Assembly (NCBI GenBank): GCA_016868375.1
Contig: VGHA01000009.1
Coordinates: forward strand, 1 to 55,338
Source of the DNA: Betaproteobacteria bacterium
GTDB lineage: Bacteria; Pseudomonadota; Gammaproteobacteria; Burkholderiales; Burkholderiaceae_E
Direction: 5' to 3'
Length of the DNA stretch: 55,338 nucleotides
Within the stretch, counting starts at the first letter, position 1; each line of letters opens with the position of its first letter. Position numbers and translations under genes: made by a program. The notes under the pieces are model-generated. The model saw only the letters and a program-made list of their open reading frames with translations. It was not told the DNA's origin and searched no databases. Below are positions 50,237 through 55,338 of this stretch, piece after piece.

Positions 50237-51370
50237 TCAGCGGGCAGCGTCTGGCCCCACTCGCCGCCAGAACGCCGAGAAGGAACGGCAGCGCGTGCCG
50301 GGTTCGGCATAGAGGCGTGGCACCGGCTGACCCCGACCAGTGGGTAACCACGCTGCGACGTGAGGATCGTCAACCGTCTCGACCTTGGGCGGCAGCGGTA
50401 ACTCGCACCAGAGCACGCGGTCGGTCAGTTGACGCATCGCCTGCGCAACAAAACGCCAGCGCTGTGCGCTCCATGGCCAGCGGCGATGAAACGCCGCGAT
50501 GAACACCCCGACCGCACGACGGCCGGGCGGCGCCGGTGCAAGCGCCCAGGGATGGATCAACCAGGCATCCTCCAGATCGTGCCTCGTGGCCGCTTCCAGC
50601 GCAAAGGGCGGTTCGGACATCAGGCCTGGCAGCGGCCCCGCAGCGGCCGTATCGGCGTAGCGCTCCGCGTGCGAACTCTGTGGCTGCCGCGGCGTGCGCG
50701 CAAGCTCCTCAAGCGCCTCGTAACTGGTGTCGATCACGGTCCGGCCGCTGTGCCAGTGGCGCGGCGCAAAGCGCGCAACATTATCGGCATTGAAAAGATA
50801 GGGCTTGGCGCTTCCCGTGCCCGCCACCCACTGCCAGGACAGATGGTTGCTTGCCAGATCGCCATCGAGCAGATGCCCCACCATCCAGTCGGCCCCGACG
50901 CGCCAATGCACTTTGCGAACATGCACCAGATACGAGGCAAGCCATAACCGGGCATGGTTGTGCAGCCAACCGGTGTGGATCAGTTCGGCCACCGCACGGT
51001 CGATCACCGGTATTCCGGTACGACCCTCGACCAGATCAGGGGGAAGAACCTTCGAATAGGCATCGTCTGGAAGCGGGCCTGGGTGCAGCGATTCAAAGAT
51101 GCGGTCACCGTCGTGGCGCCACGCATGATGAAAATATTCGCGCCATCCCAGTTCGATTGCGAACCGGTGAGAGAGATCGATTCGATGGCGATCGCGCACG
51201 GCCGACCACACCTCCGGCACGCTCAGGGTGCCATGTGTGATGTAGGGAGACAGCCGGCTGACCTCACCCTCAAGATGGTTGCGGCTGCGTGCATACGCGA
51301 TCGGATCAAATCGCGCCAGCCTGTCCAGCGCGGCCTCACGGCCGGGCTCAAACAGAAGCGCATCAGGCAC
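50237..51370 (-). CDS. Stand-alone photolyase FAD-binding domain protein
   Basis: This 377-residue protein resembles only the helical FAD-binding half of class I photolyases and cryptochromes. It shows SPYITHGTLSVPEVW, AIELGWREYFHHAW, GWLHNHARLWLASYL and WMVGHLLDGDLASNHLSWQW (about 162-181), then FNADNVARFAP. The N-terminal alpha/beta antenna domain is missing. About 110 extra residues at the end are rich in Trp, Arg and Pro and look unlike photolyases. The GTG at 51370 overlaps the DUF4126 stop by eight bases. It is the last gene of the light-related operon and may bind FAD as a partner or sensor rather than repair DNA. Confidence 0.85.
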   Translation of the reverse strand: MPDALLFEPGREAALDRLARFDPIAYARSRNHLEGEVSRLSPYITHGTLSVPEVWSAVRDRHRIDLSHRFAIELGWREYFHHAWRHDGDRIFESLHPGPLPDDAYSKVLPPDLVEGRTGIPVIDRAVAELIHTGWLHNHARLWLASYLVHVRKVHWRVGADWMVGHLLDGDLASNHLSWQWVAGTGSAKPYLFNADNVARFAPRHWHSGRTVIDTSYEALEELARTPRQPQSSHAERYADTAAAGPLPGLMSEPPFALEAATRHDLEDAWLIHPWALAPAPPGRRAVGVFIAAFHRRWPWSAQRWRFVAQAMRQLTDRVLWCELPLPPKVETVDDPHVAAWLPTGRGQPVPRLYAEPGTRCRSFSAFWRRVGPDAAR

Positions 51371-51980
51371 CGGCTGCGCTCCGGCCGAATCGGCTTCGAA
51401 CCTTCGAAACCACCACGCGCAGAAACCGCATCAGCAGCCAGATCGTCAGCAGCGCAAGCACCACCATCACGCCCAGCAGCACCGCAAACACCATGGGCTT
51501 GCTCACCGCCAACCACAGCATGCCCAGCGACAGACCGTCTTCGGTGAAGCTCGCGAACACATTCGATACCGGTTCGGGCAGCGTGTTGATGGCCGCGCGC
51601 ACGCTGGTCTTGGCCAATTGAGAACTGGCTGCAAGCCCGCCACCCAGCAGCGCACCGGCGACCGCCATCACACCGCTATCGGCGCCAAGCACGGCTGCGG
51701 CAAGGGCCGCTCCTGCTGGAATGCGGATCACGCTGTTGACCAGATCCCAGAACGAGTCGAGTCCGGGAATTTTGTCGATCAGAAATTCAGTCGCAAGCAG
51801 AAGGCCAGAGAGCCCCAGCAGGACCGGATGCTGCAGCAATTGGAGCGAGGCAGGCAGGTCGATCCAGCCCAATCGGCTGGCGAGCCCCGCTGCGAACAGC
51901 GTTGCGTAGAGCCGGAGGCCGCTGGCCCAGCCCAGTGCGGCCGCCAGCGCCAGCACCGCAGCCTGATCGGTGTCAGGCAT
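51363..51980 (-). CDS. DUF4126 membrane protein
   Basis: This 205-residue protein has about five hydrophobic segments with the DUF4126 look: AAALGWASGLRLYATLFAAGL, DLPASLQLLQHPVLLGLSG, EFLIDKIPGLDSFWDLVNS and ALLGGGLAASSQLAKTSVR. The C-terminus is basic. The domain has no known function. The ATG at 51980 overlaps the photolyase stop by eight bases, and its own stop overlaps the FAD-domain start by eight, so all three are translated together. A role in the light response is inferred only from context. Confidence 0.82.
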   Translation of the reverse strand: MPDTDQAAVLALAAALGWASGLRLYATLFAAGLASRLGWIDLPASLQLLQHPVLLGLSGLLLATEFLIDKIPGLDSFWDLVNSVIRIPAGAALAAAVLGADSGVMAVAGALLGGGLAASSQLAKTSVRAAINTLPEPVSNVFASFTEDGLSLGMLWLAVSKPMVFAVLLGVMVVLALLTIWLLMRFLRVVVSKVRSRFGRSAAGA

Positions 51981-53586
51981 CCTGCGTCTCCGACAGCCCA
52001 CCGGCTCGAATCCACTGCGCGCGCTCGCGAATCAGACGCATGTCATCGACCGAGACGCGGGCAAGGTTCTTCACCTGCAGCGCCATTCGCGGGTTACCGG
52101 CAAGCTTGGCCTGATGACGCGACAGAAAGTCCCAGTACAGCGTCGTAAACGGACAGGCTCGTTCACCGATCCGCTCGCCTGGACGAAACCGGCATGTTCC
52201 GCAGTGGTTCGACATCCGCTCGATGTACTTGCCCGTGGCCACATAGGGCTTGCTCGCCATCAGGCCGCCGTCCGCGAACTGGCTCATTCCCAGCGTATTG
52301 GGCAGCTCAACCCACTCCACCGCATCCACATACACCGACAGATACCACTGGTGCACCTGTCTCGGTTCGACGCCGAGCAACAGCGCGTACAGGCCGGTGA
52401 CCATCAGTCGCTGAATGTGATGCGCATAGCCAAAACGCAAGGTCTGGCCCACTGCATCGGCGAGACAGGCCATCGGCGTGTTACCGGTCCAATAAAACTC
52501 CGGGAGCGCCTCATGGGCCTCCAAAGCATTCCATTCGAGATAGGCGGGCATCTTCAGCCAATACAGCCCGCGCACGTATTCGCGCCATCCCAGTATCTGG
52601 CGAATGAAACCCTCGACCGCCGCGAGTTCGGCCTGGCCCTCGCGCCAGGCCTTTTCGGCGGCGATAATCACCTCGCGTGGATTGAGCAGTTTCAGGTTCA
52701 GCGCGACCGATAACAGCGAGTGGTACAAAAACGCTTCACCCGCCCAGATTGCATCCTGCCAGCGCCCAAATCCGATCAGTCGGTGCGCAATAAAATCGTC
52801 CAGCGCTTCAAGCGCCTGAGCACGCGACACAGGCCAGCCAAAGTCGCTCAGGTGGCCGGGGTGCGAGGCAAAACGCGATTCAACCAGCGCGATCACCTCG
52901 CGGGTGATTGCATCGGGGGCAAAGCGACGCGGACTTGGCAAGGCGCCGGGTCCCTCGGCGCCAAACGACTCGCGATTGTCCGCGTCAAAATTCCATTGAC
53001 CGCCCGCCGGGCCGCGTCCGTCGGCTGATGACGCGTCATCAACCATCAGCACATCATGCCGCCGGCGCATCTCGCGATAAAAATATTCCAGCCGAAGCTG
53101 TTTACGCCCGGCGGCATGGCGCTCAAACGTTTCTCGCGTGCATAGAAAATGCCGGTCGACCCGGACTTCGATGGGCACGTTTTCCCGCGCGCACGCCTCG
53201 CGCAGTGACTGATCCACTCGCCAGTCTCCGGGCTCCGCAAGAACGACCGCCCGCGGCCGATGACGCGCCATCAACCCGGTGAGCCCCTGCGCAAGTGACG
53301 CAAGCGGGCCGTGGGTATGATCGAGCGCATGGTAATCAACCGGCCAGCCGCGCTCGCGCAGTTCGGCGGCGAAGTGCCGCATGGCTGACAGAAACACTGC
53401 AATCCGCTGTTTGCTGCTGGGGATGTGCGTGGACTCTTCCATCGCTTCGATCATGACGACTCGATCGCAGGCGGGATCGAATCCATCCAAGGCGCTTGAC
53501 GCAGCATCAAGCTGGTCGCCCAGCACCAGCACCAGGTGACGAAGCGTAGTGGGGGCGGAGGGCAGAGAGGGCGCGCGGCGCGGCAT
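51973..53586 (-). CDS. Iron-sulfur (6-4)-type photolyase/CryPro family protein
   Basis: This 537-residue protein belongs to the bacterial iron-sulfur photolyase/cryptochrome group (FeS-BCP, CryPro). It has the N-terminal domain LVLVLGDQLD, FLCTRETFERHA and the FAD domain. Four cysteines that would hold a [4Fe-4S] cluster are Cys374, Cys462, Cys465 and Cys478. Their spacing equals that of Agrobacterium PhrB (350, 438, 441, 454), offset by 24. His389-His390 in YAHHIQRLMV matches the PhrB His365-His366 pair. The residues match a (6-4) photolyase, repairing UV photoproducts with light. It follows a DUF2256 gene by 42 bases. Confidence 0.92.
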   Translation of the reverse strand: MPRRAPSLPSAPTTLRHLVLVLGDQLDAASSALDGFDPACDRVVMIEAMEESTHIPSSKQRIAVFLSAMRHFAAELRERGWPVDYHALDHTHGPLASLAQGLTGLMARHRPRAVVLAEPGDWRVDQSLREACARENVPIEVRVDRHFLCTRETFERHAAGRKQLRLEYFYREMRRRHDVLMVDDASSADGRGPAGGQWNFDADNRESFGAEGPGALPSPRRFAPDAITREVIALVESRFASHPGHLSDFGWPVSRAQALEALDDFIAHRLIGFGRWQDAIWAGEAFLYHSLLSVALNLKLLNPREVIIAAEKAWREGQAELAAVEGFIRQILGWREYVRGLYWLKMPAYLEWNALEAHEALPEFYWTGNTPMACLADAVGQTLRFGYAHHIQRLMVTGLYALLLGVEPRQVHQWYLSVYVDAVEWVELPNTLGMSQFADGGLMASKPYVATGKYIERMSNHCGTCRFRPGERIGERACPFTTLYWDFLSRHQAKLAGNPRMALQVKNLARVSVDDMRLIRERAQWIRAGGLSETQDA

Positions 53587-53628
53587 GGGGCTTCCCGGAT
53601 GCGGAGAGACGGCGGGCTGAAGAGGCGT

Positions 53629-53778
53629 TCAGCCTGGGGACCGACGGGCGCGCCGACACCGGTCCGAGCAATAGAGAACAGACTCCCAGTTGCGCGCCCA
53701 GGCCTTGCGCCATGTCATGGTCCGGCCACAGGCGGCGCACAGCTTGCTTGGCAGGTATTGTTTGTTGCCTCGAAACAT
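53629..53778 (-). CDS. DUF2256 small zinc-binding-like protein
   Basis: This protein has only 49 residues, starting at the ATG 53776-53778: MFRGNKQYLPSKLCAACGRT, then MTWRKAW and LYCSDRCRRARR. Two Cys pairs (C14-x2-C17 and C37-x3-C41) suggest a zinc-binding or treble-clef fold. The MTWRKAWARNWESVLYCS block is typical of DUF2256, a family often found beside cryptochrome/photolyase genes. A longer in-frame form to 53940 overlaps the divergent gene and has no family support. It is the first gene of the photolyase operon. Confidence 0.85.
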   Translation of the reverse strand: MFRGNKQYLPSKLCAACGRTMTWRKAWARNWESVLYCSDRCRRARRSPG

Positions 53779-53889
53779 GAACGCGACCTTATCGGGGCTC
53801 GATTCCGTTCGCAAATGTAGGGGTTTGTCGCGCGCGGGCGATACACTCGCGTCCTTCGCCGTCTGCACGATGCCTGTCAGGGTGCCACC

Positions 53890-54768
53890 ATGAACGCCCC
53901 ACTCCCCATTACCCCGTATCCAACGACTGCGCCCTCGCATCCCGATGAGGTCAGCAACCTGCCTCGTGATGAGGCGCTCAGACGTCGCTATGGCCCGCAG
54001 GTGGCATTACCTGACATGCCGCCGAGCCCGGTGTTCGACACGCTGCTAAGGCACCGCTCGGTGCGCGCCTTCAGCGACCGGTCGCTTCCCGAGGGCACGC
54101 TTGAAATGCTGGTGGCAGCTGGCCAGTCGGCTGCCAGCTCGTCGAACGTTCAGGCCTGGAGCGTCATTGCAGTGCAGGACCCGGATCGCAAAGCTCGGCT
54201 ATCGATGCTGGCGGGCGATCAGGAACATATTCGGAGCTGCCCGCTGTTTCTGATGTGGGTGGCCGACCTGTCGCGCCTTGACCGGATTGCGGACCGGCGC
54301 GGGATCGCGCCGGACGGCACCCGGTATCTTGAAATGCTGCTGGTCGCGGTCATCGATGCGGCGCTGGCGGCTCAGAACGCGGTGCTGGCGGCCGAGTCGA
54401 TTGGCCTGGGTACCGTTTACATCGGTGCAATGCGAAACGAGCCTGAAAAGGTGGCCGCCGAGGTGGGACTGCCCGCTGACGCGATGATCGCCTTTGGCCT
54501 TTGCGTGGGCTATGAAGATCCCGCTGCGCAAACCGCTGACATCAAGCCCAGGCTACCCCAGCAGACCATCCTGCATCGCGAGCGCTACTCGCCCGCCCCC
54601 GAAGCCGATGCGGTGGCAGACTATGACCGCGCCATGGCAGGCTTTCAGGCGTCACAGGGCCTGCGCGCGGTCGACTGGAGTCTGCAGGCGGCCCGGCGCG
54701 TGCATGAACTGCGCGGCCGCGAGCGCCTGTCAGAGGCGCTGCGCGCGCTGGGCTTCGGCATTCGCTAA
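53890..54768 (+). CDS. Nitroreductase family flavoprotein
   Basis: This is a 292-residue FMN-dependent enzyme of the NfsA-like nitroreductase/NADPH oxidoreductase type. The FMN-binding start is HRSVRAFSDRSLPEGTLEML (about 55-75) with SAASSSNVQAWSVIAV. GLGTVYIGAMRNEPEKVA and IAFGLCVGYEDPAAQ follow. The C-terminal arm (PRLPQQTILHRERY onward) is the NfsA-type extension. It reduces nitro groups, quinones or similar with NAD(P)H. It is divergent from the DUF2256 gene (111 bases) and two bases from the next gene, so those two are likely co-transcribed. Confidence 0.88.
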   Translation: MNAPLPITPYPTTAPSHPDEVSNLPRDEALRRRYGPQVALPDMPPSPVFDTLLRHRSVRAFSDRSLPEGTLEMLVAAGQSAASSSNVQAWSVIAVQDPDRKARLSMLAGDQEHIRSCPLFLMWVADLSRLDRIADRRGIAPDGTRYLEMLLVAVIDAALAAQNAVLAAESIGLGTVYIGAMRNEPEKVAAEVGLPADAMIAFGLCVGYEDPAAQTADIKPRLPQQTILHRERYSPAPEADAVADYDRAMAGFQASQGLRAVDWSLQAARRVHELRGRERLSEALRALGFGIR

Positions 54769-54770
54769 CG

Positions 54771-55338
54771 ATGCTGCTGGTTTCGGCACTGCTCACCGCG
54801 CTGATCTCGCCGCTTGGCAGCGCACTCGCGCTGGGGCTGCTCGCACTGCTGCTCAGCCTGACAAAGTGGCGAGTCAGTGCAGCACTGATCGGTCTGGCAG
54901 GCCTGCTGTGGCTCACCGTGTGGTCGCTGCCCGTGACTGCAAACTGGATTCAGGTGCACGTCAGTCGTGACGCTGTCGCTTTAGTCAGCGACCAGCAGAT
55001 TGCAGCCACCCCGACCGCAGGCGCGATCGTGCTGCTGGGCGGCGGCGTATCGCCCCCCACGCCAACGCGGCCCTGGCCGGATCTTGGCGAAGCGTCTGAC
55101 CGCGTCTGGCAGGCTGCCCGGCTCTGGCAGGCGGGTCGGGCACCGCTGATCATTGCCAGCGGCGGGCATGATCCGCTTACCCATACGCAGTCGGAGGCCG
55201 AAGCGATGCGCACCGTGCTGCGAGCATTCGGCGTACCCGATTCGGCCATTGTGCTTGAGACCCGCAGCCGCAATACGCGCCAAAACGCCACCGACACTGC
55301 TGCCGTGCTCGCCGAGCGCGGCATTCGCCGCGTGCTGC
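54771..55338 (+). CDS. YdcF/DUF218 family protein (cut by the right edge)
   Basis: The frame from the ATG at 54771 stays open to the window's end, 189 codons. The N-terminus has two hydrophobic segments (MLLVSALLTALISPLGSALA and the following LGLLALLLSL, then a second around LAGLLWLTVWSLPV). The DUF218 domain starts at AGAIVLLGGG and has PLIIASGGHDPL and the family's RSRNTRQNA. ElyC/YdcF/SanA relatives act in envelope maintenance at the inner membrane. The rest of the domain lies beyond the edge. Confidence 0.85.
   Translation, partial: MLLVSALLTALISPLGSALALGLLALLLSLTKWRVSAALIGLAGLLWLTVWSLPVTANWIQVHVSRDAVALVSDQQIAATPTAGAIVLLGGGVSPPTPTRPWPDLGEASDRVWQAARLWQAGRAPLIIASGGHDPLTHTQSEAEAMRTVLRAFGVPDSAIVLETRSRNTRQNATDTAAVLAERGIRRVL

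Noticed and set aside
53779-53940. N-terminal extension of the DUF2256 protein
   Set aside because: The extension would overlap the divergent nitroreductase start and lacks any family similarity; DUF2256 proteins are about 50 residues long.
1-55338. tRNA, rRNA, CRISPR array, insertion sequence or phage region
   Set aside because: I saw no transposase, integrase, direct-repeat array or cloverleaf pattern. Reading by eye can miss a tRNA, so a tRNA scan would be decisive.

Overview
The window is a gene-dense, high-G+C bacterial chromosome segment with 51 protein genes, no RNA gene that I can recognise, and no insertion sequence, integrase or CRISPR array. The longest stretch without a gene is about 200 bases (6453-6656), so no gap exceeds 300 bases. 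The organism looks like a betaproteobacterium of the order Burkholderiales. The reasons are two orphan Bug-type (TctC family) periplasmic receptors without TctA/TctB, many CaiB/BaiF CoA-transferases, MmgE/PrpD proteins and TRAP transporters, and the overall codon and G+C style. This placement is an inference; no rRNA or marker gene is present.

Layout. 142-3049: a fumarylacetoacetase-family hydrolase and a membrane-fused spermidine-synthase-like protein. 3124-6452 (minus): an ABC ATPase with a fused GldF/GldG-like permease. 6657-8953: an MmgE/PrpD protein divergent from an alpha/beta-hydrolase homologue that lacks its nucleophile. 8956-12845 (minus): a TRAP transporter (P, Q, M) coupled to a bile-acid-symporter-type carrier. 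12946-13749 (minus): a GntR/UTRA regulator. 13893-23694 (plus): nine co-directional genes (CitE-like lyase, MaoC-like hydratase, acyl-CoA dehydrogenase, two CaiB CoA-transferases, MmgE/PrpD, PaaK-like ligase, amidase, GAF protein). Identical TGTCCGGACA palindromes sit at the promoter of this operon and at that of the TRAP operon, so the regulator probably controls both uptake and catabolism of one carboxylic acid.

23736-33216: a PuuE-like deacetylase and a MATE exporter (minus), threonine aldolase (plus), then a second uptake-and-catabolism operon: glutaredoxin-DinB fusion, amidase, TRAP P-Q-M and an isochorismatase-family amidohydrolase, closed by a strong terminator. 33242-37361 (minus): an aspartoacylase-like metallohydrolase, an alpha/beta-hydrolase, a Bug receptor and a CaiB CoA-transferase. 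Divergent from these are a second Bug receptor and a type I sulfatase gene split by an in-frame amber codon. 40214-44181: htpX, a Rieske oxygenase beta/alpha pair and a divergent LysR regulator. 44201-50118 (minus): a complete branched-chain-amino-acid-type ABC transporter (livKHMGF order) followed by an MFS exporter. 50237-53778 (minus): a light-related operon of a DUF2256 zinc protein, an iron-sulfur (6-4)-type photolyase, a DUF4126 membrane protein and a stand-alone photolyase FAD-binding domain. 53890-55338 (plus): a nitroreductase and a YdcF/DUF218 protein cut by the right edge.

The strongest candidate for an undescribed system is the GntR-controlled block 8956-23694. Its enzymes can be ordered as CoA activation, dehydrogenation, hydration and C-C cleavage of a branched dicarboxylate-like acid, with amide hydrolysis and a PrpD-type dehydratase/epimerase as possible entry steps. 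The substrate is unknown. A second notable unit is the four-gene photolyase operon.
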